From: Nitrogeniibacter sp050293885
GTDB lineage: Bacteria > Pseudomonadota > Gammaproteobacteria > Burkholderiales > Rhodocyclaceae
NCBI GenBank assembly: GCA_050293885.1
Contig: JBNKNO010000010.1
Span: 1-64,000, forward strand
DNA: 64,000 nucleotides
Direction: 5' to 3'
In this document: one piece after another, positions 52,428 through 60,983 of the stretch
How the letters are laid out: the number at the start of each line of letters is the position of its first letter
Position numbering within the stretch: position 1 is the stretch's first letter
Notes under the pieces: model-generated
Seen by the model: only the letters and a program-made list of their open reading frames with translations
Databases searched by the model: none
What the model was told of the DNA's origin: nothing
Translations under genes and position numbers: made by a program

Positions 52428-53195
52428 TTATTGGTGTTCAGCGAGAATGAGCAGCCCCGCCTGCAGCCAGTGCGGCAGGGCGTGCGCGGGGTCGAAATCG
52501 GGCTCGGTCGCCGCCGCGGCGTCGAGCGCGGCGCCAAAGGTTTCGCCGGCCGCGATGGCGCACAGCGCAGCATGTTCGCCCGGTGTCAGCGTGCGTAGTT
52601 GCGCACGCCAGTCGGGTCGGCAAGCGACCATCCAGCACTCGCGGCGCAACTCGGTCGGCCACGGCGGGCCATCGGGCTGATGCGCTTGCCACAAGTCCGC
52701 AACAGCCCAGTGCGAATGCAGCGTGGTGGTGGCCGGATGCAGCGCGAGGCGGAGTGCGTCGATGGCGTCCATGTCCATGGCCGCGAGCGTTTGCGCCGTC
52801 AGCGCGGGCGTGTCCGCTGCCTGATGTGCGCGGTGCAGCGCCCATTCGAGTCGGGCCATGTCGGGCAGATAGGGGAAGTCGGCCACGGGCGCAAAGGTGT
52901 CGAGAAAGTCGGGCAGATGCTGGCCAAAGCGGTTCAGATCGCCCTCTTGCAAGGGGATCGCGCGTCCGTATTCGCGCGCCAGCGCACGGAAAAACTCGTC
53001 ACCCACCATCTGACGGATGACTGGGTAAGCGTTGCGCAGTGCGTTTTCCCAGTTGGCCGTGAGGTTGCCCCGGTAGAGCGCGAAGCGCCGCTCGAGCAGT
53101 GCCGCGTCGCCGCGAAACAGGGCCGTCGGGTTGTCGCCACCCGCAAGCAGCCCTTCGGCGAAGCGCGCCTGGATGGCGGCCAGATCGTTAGACAT
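52428..53195 (-). CDS. bufC: DUF2063 protein, RiPP partner BufC/HvfC
   Basis: 255 residues with the DUF2063 N-terminus: IQARFAEGLLAG, LYRGNLTANWENALRNAYPVIRQMVGDEFF. It is thought to bind the precursor and present it to the DUF692 enzyme. ATG 53195 overlaps the bufB end by 8 bp, so translation is coupled. Open frame upstream of this ATG belongs to the bufB overlap. Confidence 0.88.
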   Translation of the reverse strand: MSNDLAAIQARFAEGLLAGGDNPTALFRGDAALLERRFALYRGNLTANWENALRNAYPVIRQMVGDEFFRALAREYGRAIPLQEGDLNRFGQHLPDFLDTFAPVADFPYLPDMARLEWALHRAHQAADTPALTAQTLAAMDMDAIDALRLALHPATTTLHSHWAVADLWQAHQPDGPPWPTELRRECWMVACRPDWRAQLRTLTPGEHAALCAIAAGETFGAALDAAAATEPDFDPAHALPHWLQAGLLILAEHQ

Positions 53196-54036
53196 GCGAG
53201 AGTGCCTCATGGGGCAGCTGCGCGCGTACCGCGCGCGCACGCTCGGCCTCGGCAACCAGCACCGCCAATTCGGGAATGTCGGTGTCCCACTCGATCAGCG
53301 TTGGCACCGCGCCGAAACGCGCCAGGCAAGTGCGGTACAAGTCCCACACGACCTCGGCCACCGGGGCGCCGTGGTGGTCGATCACCGCATCGTCGGTCAC
53401 CAGGTGGCCGGCCAGATGGATTTCGCTGACCACGGTAGTGTCGATGGCGGCCATTGCAGCGCCGGCGTCCTCGCCGTGATTGCATTCGTTGACATACAGG
53501 TTGTTCACATCGAGCAGCACGCCGCAGCCGGTGCGTCGTGCCACTTCGTCGAGAAACTCGGCCTCGGCCATGGCGTCGGCGGCAAAGCGTAGTGAGGTGG
53601 ACACGTTCTCCAGCGAGATGCGGCCGAGGACGTCCTGCGCCTGATCGACGCGCGCGCACACCAGCGTCAGCGCCTCGCGGGTGAGTGGTAATGGCAGCAG
53701 ATCGTTCAGGTGCCGGCCCGGCACGGCGGCCCAGCACAGGTGTTCGGAGATCAGCGCCGGTTCGACACGCTCGGCCAGCGCGCGTATCTGCTGCACATGC
53801 GCGGCGAAGTGTTCGTCGCTGGCCGAGCCGATGCCCAGCCCCACGCCGTGCAGGCTGATCGGATAGTCCGGCCGCAGTTGTTCGAGCACGTGCAGATCCC
53901 AGCCGCCGGCACCGAAGTAGTTTTCGCTGTGCACTTCTATCCAGTCGACCGCCGGACGCTGGTCCAGAAAGTCGCGGTAGTGGCAGGCACGCAGGCCGAC
54001 GCCGACACCGTGGATGGGTTTGGGATGGGCTGACAT
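53188..54036 (-). CDS. bufB: DUF692/MNIO multinuclear iron enzyme BufB
   Basis: 282 residues with the MNIO metal-site motifs in a TIM barrel: EVHSENYF, SLHGVGLGIGS, SEHLCW, LENVS, LLDVNNLYVN, EIHLAGH, DDAVIDHHGAPV and LIEWDTDIPE. Enzymes of this family modify Cys residues of bufferin-type precursors. It lies 60 bp after bufA and overlaps bufC. All expected His/Asp/Glu/Asn motifs appear present, so it is predicted active. Confidence 0.93.
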   Translation of the reverse strand: MSAHPKPIHGVGVGLRACHYRDFLDQRPAVDWIEVHSENYFGAGGWDLHVLEQLRPDYPISLHGVGLGIGSASDEHFAAHVQQIRALAERVEPALISEHLCWAAVPGRHLNDLLPLPLTREALTLVCARVDQAQDVLGRISLENVSTSLRFAADAMAEAEFLDEVARRTGCGVLLDVNNLYVNECNHGEDAGAAMAAIDTTVVSEIHLAGHLVTDDAVIDHHGAPVAEVVWDLYRTCLARFGAVPTLIEWDTDIPELAVLVAEAERARAVRAQLPHEALSHV

Positions 54037-54096
54037 GTGGGTTTCCGAATACGTCGGCCGGGGCGCCGCCGTTGCCGGCCGCGCCCCCGAGCCGGC

Positions 54097-54360
54097 TTAC
54101 TTCTTGCCGCCGGCCTTGAGGCTGCCGCCCATGTCGGTGCAGGTACCCTTGGCGACGTATTTCCACTCGCGCGGATCGTTGTCGGTCTTGGCTTGACCGG
54201 CGCACGAATGGGTGCCCGACGTGCTGGCGCAATCGTTGGCGCCGGCCTTGGCGATGCCGTAGCACTTTTCCTTCGATGCATCGGCGGCATGGACAACGTT
54301 GGCGCTGGCGGCGGCGACGCCGGCAATGGCGGCGGCGATGAGGAATTGACGCTTGTTCAT
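54097..54360 (-). CDS. bufA: DUF2282 bufferin-type copper RiPP precursor
   Basis: 87 residues. The signal peptide ends VVHA|AD (about residue 26), followed by a core with four Cys: C33 (KEKCYGIAKAG), C44 (ANDCAS), C53 (HSCAGQ) and C74 (KGTCTDMGG). This matches the DUF2282/bufferin 1 pattern. The product is exported and sequesters copper after Cys modification in characterised homologues. ATG 54360 has AGGAG 8 nt upstream. First gene of buf; the promoter is not identified, and no ECF sigma gene is adjacent. Confidence 0.9.
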   Translation of the reverse strand: MNKRQFLIAAAIAGVAAASANVVHAADASKEKCYGIAKAGANDCASTSGTHSCAGQAKTDNDPREWKYVAKGTCTDMGGSLKAGGKK

Positions 54361-54523
54361 GGTGTTTCTCCTGAAACGTTGAGGTGGTTCATCAATTGAG
54401 GGGCGAGGGGTGCTTGTGAGGGAAAACGGTCCCGGTTGTCGGGGGGCGCCGTATTCCATTCGCCTGTTCGATGAGACCTCCTTGAGCGTTCAGGTCTTAC
54501 AGTCCGGTCACAAAAAACGTTTG

Positions 54524-54817
54524 TTAGTCGTTGCGACCGTGTTCCGACAAGGCCGCCACCAGGGCGCACTCGCAGACCTTGAATCCGATCCACAGCAACA
54601 GGCTCAGATAACCCATGCCGATCAGTTCGAGCAACTGTACGCCGGCACCATCCGCGATCACCATCACGCCGTGCTCGACGAACAAGGCCAGATTGGCCTG
54701 CAACACGCGGAACAGGCTGAAGGATGCGACCCCGAAGCCCATGAAAAACACGCCTGCGAGAACGAAGATGCCCCACCAGCGGGGCCGCCACATGCCTGAT
54801 AACGGAAGTTTTTTCAC
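54524..54817 (-). CDS. small two-helix membrane protein, function unknown
   Basis: 97 residues, MKKLPLSGMWRPRWWGIFVLAGVFFMG..., with helices at about 15-38 and 62-85 and an acidic/His tail. GTG 54817 has GGAGGG 7 nt upstream and is preferred to a TTG at 54853. Not recognised. It lies just upstream of bufA on the same strand (163-bp gap), so it may or may not share regulation. Confidence 0.65.
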   Translation of the reverse strand: MKKLPLSGMWRPRWWGIFVLAGVFFMGFGVASFSLFRVLQANLALFVEHGVMVIADGAGVQLLELIGMGYLSLLLWIGFKVCECALVAALSEHGRND

Positions 54818-54898
54818 CGTGCGTCCCTCCAGCTTGCGTGTGCGCCAATGCAATGCACGCTGCCAGCCAACCGGTGGCGCACGACGCCGGTCAGCGTG

Positions 54899-55465
54899 TC
54901 AGGATTTCTTCGCGTGATCGAAACAGGCCTGCAGCAAGGCTTGCATCGCCTCCTTGCCGAGCGACTCGACGCGCGCGACGTTGCGCGCCGGGATGTTTTC
55001 CGGGTCGGGGTAGTTGGCGATCGCCTCGCCCAGGCTGGCTTCGCGGATCAGGTGCAGCATGGGGTAGGGCGAGCGGTTGGTGGTGTTCTCCACGTCGTCG
55101 GGCTCGGTGCCGCTGAACTGGTAGTGCGGATGAAAGCTGGCGATCTGCAACTCGCCGCCCAGGTTCATTTGTTCGAGCATCAGGTCCGCGAGGGTGAGGA
55201 ACTGGTTGTAGTCGTCGAAGTCCCCAAGCACATCGGGGTGGACCAGCAGGGTGGTCTCGACGCTGTCGTCCTGCCGCAGGCGTTCCAGCTCGTTTTGCAG
55301 ATCCATGAGCAGGGTTTCGTCGGTGCCGGCGGCGGAGACCACGAAACGAATGCGATCGCGCACCAGTTCGCGCTTGGCGAACGGGCACAGGTTGAGCCCG
55401 ACGACGACGGTGTCCACCCACTGGCGGGTGGCGGCGATGACTTGTTCGGGGTTGGCGGTGGGCAA
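54899..55465 (-). CDS. DUF1415 protein
   Basis: 188 residues with DUF1415 motifs: VGLNLCPFAKREL near the N-terminus and FHPHYQFSGTEPDDVENTTNRSPYP, LHLIREASL later. Function unknown. The start is uncertain: TTG 55465 is used, but in-frame ATT at 55471 has better AGGAG spacing. It lies 22 bp after the mscS gene. Confidence 0.85.
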   Translation of the reverse strand: MPTANPEQVIAATRQWVDTVVVGLNLCPFAKRELVRDRIRFVVSAAGTDETLLMDLQNELERLRQDDSVETTLLVHPDVLGDFDDYNQFLTLADLMLEQMNLGGELQIASFHPHYQFSGTEPDDVENTTNRSPYPMLHLIREASLGEAIANYPDPENIPARNVARVESLGKEAMQALLQACFDHAKKS

Positions 55466-55486
55466 GGGAATGCTGGGCTCCTGATC

Positions 55487-56815
55487 TCAGTCGAGGTCCG
55501 GTATCGACGCGCCGGACGGGGTGGATTTGATGTGCAGATCGCGCTGCGGGTAGGGAATGGTGACGCCCGCGGCCTTGAACAGCCGCCAGATCGCCAGATT
55601 GATGTCGGTGCGCAGATTGCCGATGCCGTTTTCCGGATCGCCGATCCACACCCGCAGTTCGAGGTCGATGCCGTTGTCGCCGAAGTTGAGCAGGCGGGCC
55701 ATCGGCGGCGGATCGGCGAGGACGCGGTCGGAGGCCTTGGCCGCCTCCAGCAACAGCGCCATGGCCTGTTCCGGGTCGTCGTCGTAGCTGATCTGTACCG
55801 GCAGGCGCACGCGCGTGTTCTTGTCGGTGTAGCTCCAGTTGATGACTTCGGAGGTAATCAGATTCTCGTTGGGGATCAGGCGTTCGACGCCGTCGCGGTC
55901 GCGCACCACCACGTAGCGGGCGCGCAATGCCTCCACCCAGCCGTACTTGCTTTCGTCGGCGCCCACCGAAATCACGTCGCCCGGCTTGATGGAGCGGTCG
56001 AGCACCAGGATGAAGCCGCTGATGAAATTGCTGGTGATGCGTTGCAGGCCGAAGCCGATGCCCACCCCGAGGGCGCCGCCGAACACCGCGAAGGTGGTCA
56101 GGTCGATGCCCACCGCGTCGATGGCGAGCAGCAGCGCCAGGGCAATCAGGAATACGCGGCTGAACTTGGCAAAGGCCACTTGCAGCGATGGCGTCATGTT
56201 GGCCGATGCCCGCATGCGCCGTTCGATCACGCCCGACGCCCAGAACGCCAGCGTCAGCAGGACGGCGATCATGGCGATCAGCTTGATGGACGCCAGCACC
56301 GAGACACGCGTTTCGCCCACGCTGAACGCCATCGCATCGAGCGCCGATTCCACCGCCGGCAACCAGCCGAGCAGATGCAGGGCCACGATCGACCAGATGG
56401 CGGCAACGAACACGTTCTCCCAGGCTTTGAATGCCGGCGTGACGCGAAAGCCCTTGCGCAGCGCATAGACGCCGATGCGGATGGTGGCCAGCGAGGTGAG
56501 CAGGGGTAGGGCGATGTCGAGTACCGGCGTCGCCTGCGGCAGCGACTGCAACGCCGCGCGCCCGACGAACACCCCGATCAGCATCGACACCGGCCACAGC
56601 AGGCGCTGCAGCGTGCGGATCGCCAGATGATGGAAACTGCCCTGGCGACTGGCATCTGCTTGGCTGCGCAGCGCCCGGGAGGCGATGAAGTGCACCGCCA
56701 GCGACACGGTGGCGGCGGCGAACAGCACCATCAACTCGTGTTGCACGCGGGTGCGCGCGAGCTGCTCACCGAGGTTGGGGAGCGTGTCCGTCAGCGAGTC
56801 GATGAAAGATGCCAT
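55487..56815 (-). CDS. MscS-type mechanosensitive channel
   Basis: 442 residues. Several N-terminal helices lead to the MscS pore and beta domain: FGGALGVGIGFGLQRITSNFISGFILVLDRSIKPGDVISVG, then VRDRDGVERLIPNENLITSEVINWSY and the end PYPQRDLHIKS. It releases solutes on osmotic downshock or modulates membrane tension. Medium-length member with extra helices. Followed by DUF1415. Confidence 0.92.
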   Translation of the reverse strand: MASFIDSLTDTLPNLGEQLARTRVQHELMVLFAAATVSLAVHFIASRALRSQADASRQGSFHHLAIRTLQRLLWPVSMLIGVFVGRAALQSLPQATPVLDIALPLLTSLATIRIGVYALRKGFRVTPAFKAWENVFVAAIWSIVALHLLGWLPAVESALDAMAFSVGETRVSVLASIKLIAMIAVLLTLAFWASGVIERRMRASANMTPSLQVAFAKFSRVFLIALALLLAIDAVGIDLTTFAVFGGALGVGIGFGLQRITSNFISGFILVLDRSIKPGDVISVGADESKYGWVEALRARYVVVRDRDGVERLIPNENLITSEVINWSYTDKNTRVRLPVQISYDDDPEQAMALLLEAAKASDRVLADPPPMARLLNFGDNGIDLELRVWIGDPENGIGNLRTDINLAIWRLFKAAGVTIPYPQRDLHIKSTPSGASIPDLD

Positions 56816-56931
56816 GGCGGCGGCGCCAATCCGAAGGGAGAGGTCAGTTTACAGCGATGCGCCAGGGGGTGTGCCGATCCTTCGCGCGTGGCGGACGACG
56901 GATCGGCGTTTTCGGGGTGTATTGCAGGCTC

Positions 56932-56963
56932 GGATCTGTTTGCCCCCGGAGGCAAACAGATCC
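56932..56963. repeat. 13-bp perfect inverted repeat between TPR and mscS genes
   Basis: GGATCTGTTTGCC/GGCAAACAGATCC with loop CCCGGA, in the 180-bp gap. No T tract on either side, so it is not a classical terminator. It could be an operator or an RNA hairpin. Confidence 0.75.
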
Positions 56964-56995
56964 GGGCGCGACCGCTTCCCTGCTGTGAACAGGCC

Positions 56996-57751
56996 CTAGG
57001 CGTTCTTGAGTTTCGTATACGCCTGCTCGACGCGCTTCATCTGCGGCGCGTAGTGGTCGCGCGTATGGCGATTCCAGTGGCGGCTGTGCTTTTCGATTTG
57101 TGTCATCAGCTCGCGTGCGGTGGCGTTGTCGCGGTTCTCGAACGCCCAGATGGCGTACTCGGCGAGGATGTCGAAGCTGCCGAAGCGCTCGAGCGCCGCC
57201 GAGAACGCGGTCCGGGCCTCCTCGGTACGCCCGAGTGCGCCGAGAAGGCGGGCGCGCAGCAGGGCCACCGCGTCGGTTCGGAAGTCCGGGTTGCGGCGCG
57301 CGATCCAGTCGATGTGCTCCAGTGCGCTGGGGAAATCGCCACTGGCGTGATGCGCACGTGCCGCGCCGAAGCGGATTTCGAGATCGTCGGCGAAGGGGCC
57401 GGCGAGACACGCGTCGTATGCCTTGGCCGCTTCGTCCGATCGACCGCTTTCGAGCAAGGCAGCGGCGAGGCGCATCTGATTCTGTGCCGTGGGCGTGTAG
57501 TCGAACGCGTTGCGCGCGTCGCGCAATTCCCTTTCCGGGTCGAGCGCCTTGGCGGCGGCGCGGACGACTTTTTGCGCGCCGCGCTCAAGGCGCGAATTGG
57601 GCAGGAACACGGTCGCGAAATAGACCACGCTGCCGAGCAGGGGAAAGGAGAACAGGATGAAAAGCCAGTATGTCTGCTGTCCGGTACGGACGGCATGAAC
57701 GGCGAAGTACAGGGCGATCAGGACATGCAGACCGAGACCGATGAAAGGCAT
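56996..57751 (-). CDS. membrane-anchored TPR protein with PLDc_N-like N-terminus
   Basis: 251 residues. Two N-terminal helices (about 3-20 and 26-48) contain TYWLFILFSFPLLGSVVYF, typical of the PLDc_N segment. A cytoplasmic TPR-like helical part follows (about 85-235). Possibly a scaffold; no enzyme domain. ATG 57751 has GGAGG 8-9 nt upstream. Confidence 0.8.
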   Translation of the reverse strand: MPFIGLGLHVLIALYFAVHAVRTGQQTYWLFILFSFPLLGSVVYFATVFLPNSRLERGAQKVVRAAAKALDPERELRDARNAFDYTPTAQNQMRLAAALLESGRSDEAAKAYDACLAGPFADDLEIRFGAARAHHASGDFPSALEHIDWIARRNPDFRTDAVALLRARLLGALGRTEEARTAFSAALERFGSFDILAEYAIWAFENRDNATARELMTQIEKHSRHWNRHTRDHYAPQMKRVEQAYTKLKNA

Positions 57752-57896
57752 GGTTGGCGCCTCCGCAACAATGGATTACATGCTTGGTGCATCCGGCGCG
57801 TGCGCGCAGACGGTGCGCAGAATATCAAATCCGGCTGACGGAGGAAATGCCGAATGTCACATGCCGATGGCGTTTTCGCTGCCGGTGCGCTGCGGT

Positions 57897-58700
57897 TCAC
57901 GGGGCGGGTGCGTTCAGGCGATCGAGCCGCAGCCGCTCGCGCTCGTCGAACAGGCGCCGGCTGGCGGCGGTGACCGCCGCGAGGGTGCCGAAGCCGGTGC
58001 CCACGGTGATGGTGAACATGATCAGGATCTGGTACTTGACGGCGATCGACGGTGGCGCGCCGGCAAGGATCTGACCGGTCATCATGCCCGGCAGGCTGAC
58101 GATGCCGGCGGCGGCCATGGCGTTGACGATAGGGATGAGGCCGGCGCGCATGGCGTCGCGGCGGGCATCGCCAATGGCCTCCTGCCAGCGCGCGCCGAGC
58201 ATGAGGCGGTTCTCGATGGCGGCGCGTTGGCGCCACACGGTGTCGGTGAGGCGGTCGAGGCCGATGGCAACGCCGGTCATGGTGTTGCCGAGCATCATGC
58301 CCAGCAGCGGGATGGCGTATTGCGGTTCATACCAAGGCGTCGGTTGGATGATCACTGCGAGCGTCAGCACGGTGACGCTGAAGGCGGAGATGAACATCGA
58401 CAGCGTGCCGATGCCGAAACCCCAACCGCCGCTGAGGCGCCGCTTTTGCCGCGCCGTGACTTCGCGCCCGGCCATGAGCAGCATGACCAGCGCCATGAGA
58501 GCGATCCACGGCAGTGCGGCAACCGCGAACAGCGCTTCGAGCACCAGCCCGATGAGGCTCAGTTGCACCACCGTGCGCAGCGCGCCGATCAGTAGCGGCC
58601 GTTCGACGCCGAGCCGTGCGAACCAGGTACAGACGGCCAGTACGAGTACGAGCGTGGCGGCGAGCGCCAGTTGCCAGGCGGAGAGGTCGATGACGCTCAT
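57897..58700 (-). CDS. fetB: FetB-like ABC permease (UPF0014)
   Basis: 267 residues, about seven helices, with UPF0014 motifs: RTVVQLSLIGLVLEALF, YAIPLLGMMLGNTMTGVAIGLDRL, and SLPGMMTGQILAGAPPSIAVKYQILIMF. E. coli FetAB exports iron and protects against peroxide. ATG 58700 overlaps the fetA stop by 4 bp. The longer open frame covers fetA and is discounted. Confidence 0.9.
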   Translation of the reverse strand: MSVIDLSAWQLALAATLVLVLAVCTWFARLGVERPLLIGALRTVVQLSLIGLVLEALFAVAALPWIALMALVMLLMAGREVTARQKRRLSGGWGFGIGTLSMFISAFSVTVLTLAVIIQPTPWYEPQYAIPLLGMMLGNTMTGVAIGLDRLTDTVWRQRAAIENRLMLGARWQEAIGDARRDAMRAGLIPIVNAMAAAGIVSLPGMMTGQILAGAPPSIAVKYQILIMFTITVGTGFGTLAAVTAASRRLFDERERLRLDRLNAPAP

Positions 58701-59332
58701 TCGACTACCTCCAGATGGTCGCCGCGGATGCGCAGGTGATGGTCGGCGACGCGGGCAATCTGCGCGGCGTCGTGGCTGACCCACAGCGTCGGCCAGCGAT
58801 GGCGGCGGATCAGCGCCAGCAGCCAGGTTTCGATCTGGGCGGAGGTGTCGGTATCTAGGTTGGCGGTCGGCTCGTCCAGCAACAAGGCATGCGGCCCGTG
58901 GGCGACGGCGCGCAGCAGGGCGAGGCGTTGGCGCTCGCCCGACGAGAGCCGGCTGACCTGCCAGCTTGCGGTGTCGCTGGAAAATCCGAGGGCGGCCCAG
59001 TCGGGCGTCTCGGCATCGGGCAGATGTTCGCGGATCGTCTCGGCCCACCACTGGCTGTCGGCCGGTACCAGCATGACGCGACGGCGCCATTCGTGGGCCG
59101 GGATGCTGTGTTGCGCGACGTCACCGAGGGCGATATCGCCCTGGTGCGCATCCAGATCGGCAATGGCGCGCAGCAATCGACTCTTGCCTGAGCCCGAGGG
59201 GCCCGACAGGGCGGTGATCCGGCCCGCGGCAACGGTGAAACTCACTTGTTGCAGCGCGCCGATACTCACGCCCGCAAGGCGCAAGTCGGCGTCGGCGTCA
59301 TGGGCTGAATCGGGCGCTGGGCGGGCGAGCAT
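58697..59332 (-). CDS. fetA: FetA-like ABC ATPase
   Basis: 211 residues with Walker A GPSGSGKSRLL, signature LSSGERQRLAL and Walker B ALLLDEPTANLD, plus the switch His in WVSHDAAQI. ATG 59332 gives the length of E. coli FetA; an in-frame ATG 59398 would add 22 residues and nearly touch the divergent arsR-type gene. Coupled to fetB by an ATGA overlap. Confidence 0.88.
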   Translation of the reverse strand: MLARPAPDSAHDADADLRLAGVSIGALQQVSFTVAAGRITALSGPSGSGKSRLLRAIADLDAHQGDIALGDVAQHSIPAHEWRRRVMLVPADSQWWAETIREHLPDAETPDWAALGFSSDTASWQVSRLSSGERQRLALLRAVAHGPHALLLDEPTANLDTDTSAQIETWLLALIRRHRWPTLWVSHDAAQIARVADHHLRIRGDHLEVVE

Positions 59333-59418
59333 CGCGACATGATAAGGCTTTGCGTCGGTGGCCGTGGCGTGCGCCGCGACGTTTGAGTTGCCGTGCATGA
59401 TTCGTTTAAGATCGAAGT

Positions 59419-60096
59419 ATGAGAGACATGCCAAACATTGCGCGGATTGCCGCGCTGATCGGGGAGGGCGCACGGGCCGACATGCTCACGGCGCTGATGG
59501 CCGATCGGGCACTGACGGCAACCGAGTTGGCCGCCGTGGCCGGCGTGACGCGGCAGACCGCCAGTGCGCACCTGTCGCAATTGTGCGCGGCGGGGCTGGT
59601 GATCAAGAGTCGCCAGGGCCGCCACCGCTACTTTCGTCTGTCGGGCGCCGATGTGGCGAGTCTGATCGAATCGCTCATGAGCGTGGCCTTTCGTACCGGC
59701 GCGGTGCGCCCGCGCGGCGAGGTGGTCGAGCCGGCGTTGATCAAGGCGCGTGTCTGCTACGACCATCTGGCTGGCGATCTGGCGGTGGCGGCGTTCGAAG
59801 CCATGTTGGTGCGTGGCTGGTTCATGGCGCGCACCGGCGAGTTGCTGCTCTCCGATACGGGCCGTGCCGGCATCGCCGATTTGCGCATCGATACCGCGGC
59901 GCTGGCGGCCGGGCGCCGATCCTTGTGCCGCATGTGCCTGGATTGGGGGGAACAACGGCATCACCTGGCAGGGGCGCTGGGTGCCGCGCTGCTCGACCAT
60001 GTGTTGACCGCCGGTTGGGCCACGCGCGATGGGCGCGTGGTGAGGTTCAGCGAGGCGGGGGAAGGGGCGTTCCGCGCCGTCTTCCTGCTGGACTAG
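59419..60096 (+). CDS. ArsR-type winged-helix regulator
   Basis: 225 residues. The N-terminal ArsR HTH has TATELAAVAGVTRQTASAHLSQLCAAGLV and SRQGRHRYFRL. The C-terminal part begins ARVCYDHLAGDLAV and contains a late CRMCLDW, giving possible thiol ligands. It is divergent from fetAB with a gap of less than 90 bp, so it probably regulates them. The inducer is unknown. Confidence 0.87.
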   Translation: MRDMPNIARIAALIGEGARADMLTALMADRALTATELAAVAGVTRQTASAHLSQLCAAGLVIKSRQGRHRYFRLSGADVASLIESLMSVAFRTGAVRPRGEVVEPALIKARVCYDHLAGDLAVAAFEAMLVRGWFMARTGELLLSDTGRAGIADLRIDTAALAAGRRSLCRMCLDWGEQRHHLAGALGAALLDHVLTAGWATRDGRVVRFSEAGEGAFRAVFLLD

Positions 60097-60097
60097 T

Positions 60098-60352
60098 CTA
60101 ACGACGCTTGATGATCAACTCGATCAGTAGCCACACGACGCCAATGGCCGCGCCCACGAGGCCGCCGATGGTGCCGAACATGGCCAGCAACGCGAGTTCC
60201 GTGGCGCTGGCGTCGGCCGGGCCGAATTGCATCACCAGCCACAGCGGGAGCGCCGTGAGTGCGCCGAGCACCAGGCTGGTGACGAGAATCTTGACGCCCG
60301 TGCGGGTGGGCGAGCGATAGAAGGCGAGGATCGGATTCACGACGGTGTCCAC
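60098..60352 (-). CDS. small two-helix membrane protein, function unknown
   Basis: 84 residues, MDTVVNPILAFYRSPTRTGVKILVTSLVL..., helices at about 20-42 and 54-80, basic end. The GTG start at 60352 has no clear ribosome site, so the start is uncertain. It converges on the arsR-type gene by 1 bp. Not recognised. Confidence 0.6.
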   Translation of the reverse strand: MDTVVNPILAFYRSPTRTGVKILVTSLVLGALTALPLWLVMQFGPADASATELALLAMFGTIGGLVGAAIGVVWLLIELIIKRR

Positions 60353-60520
60353 AGCGGCGAAGGCCGTACGATAGCTTTTTGGGGCGGGCGTGGACTTGAT
60401 CTCGATTCAACAATGTTCGCGTGAGCAGGACTACCAGGCCCGTCGCCGCTTCTGTCATGATGGCAGTTGCCGGCTTGGCCGCTTGGTATTTGTTCAGACT
60501 TAGCTGAGGAGAACGCGCCC

Positions 60521-60844
60521 ATGAAGGGCTATCAAATCACCTTCTTCACCCAACAGGACAAAACCCATCACCACAAGCCGATGGCGGAGTGGTTGATGCT
60601 TGCCGCGCGGGATCTGGGTTTGCGCGGCGCCACCATCTTTGCCGCCACCGAGGGCTTCGGGGCGAATGGCCGCATTCATTCCGCCCATTTCTTCGAGCTT
60701 GCGGATCAGCCGGTGGAAGTGGTCATGACGGCGACCGAGGAGGAATGGCAACGGCTTGTCGCGCACTTGAAGGAAGAGGGCGTCCGCCTTTTCTATGTGA
60801 AGTGCGAGATCGAATTCGGCACGCTGGGCGAGCCGGACGACTGA
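60521..60844 (+). CDS. DUF190 protein
   Basis: 107 residues of the DUF190 (PII-like) family: GYQITFFTQQDKTHHHKPMAEWLMLAARDLGLRGATIF and EVVMTATEEEWQRL. DUF190 often accompanies crcB fluoride channels; none is present here and no fluoride riboswitch is visible upstream. ATG 60521 has GAGGAG 8-9 nt upstream. Followed by a terminator. Confidence 0.87.
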   Translation: MKGYQITFFTQQDKTHHHKPMAEWLMLAARDLGLRGATIFAATEGFGANGRIHSAHFFELADQPVEVVMTATEEEWQRLVAHLKEEGVRLFYVKCEIEFGTLGEPDD

Positions 60845-60870
60845 CGCGGCGCGCAAGCGTGTGCACAACG

Positions 60871-60905
60871 AGAAAAGGCTCCCCCGGGAGCCTTTTCTGC
60901 TTTTT
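60871..60905 (+). terminator. intrinsic terminator after DUF190 gene
   Basis: A near-perfect stem AGAAAAGGCTCCC/GGGAGCCTTTTCT (60871-60883 with 60886-60898), then GCTTTTT. It also has A/T symmetry for the opposite strand. Confidence 0.85.
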
Positions 60906-60983
60906 GTCGGGAGCCCTGTCACCCGGCCTCGGCCACCGGATCGGCTTGCGGCCGATGTTGTGGCCGGGCGGGCGACGTTTGCA

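Noticed and set aside
60353..60520. Fluoride riboswitch upstream of the DUF190 gene
   Set aside because: The conserved fluoride aptamer bases are not present.
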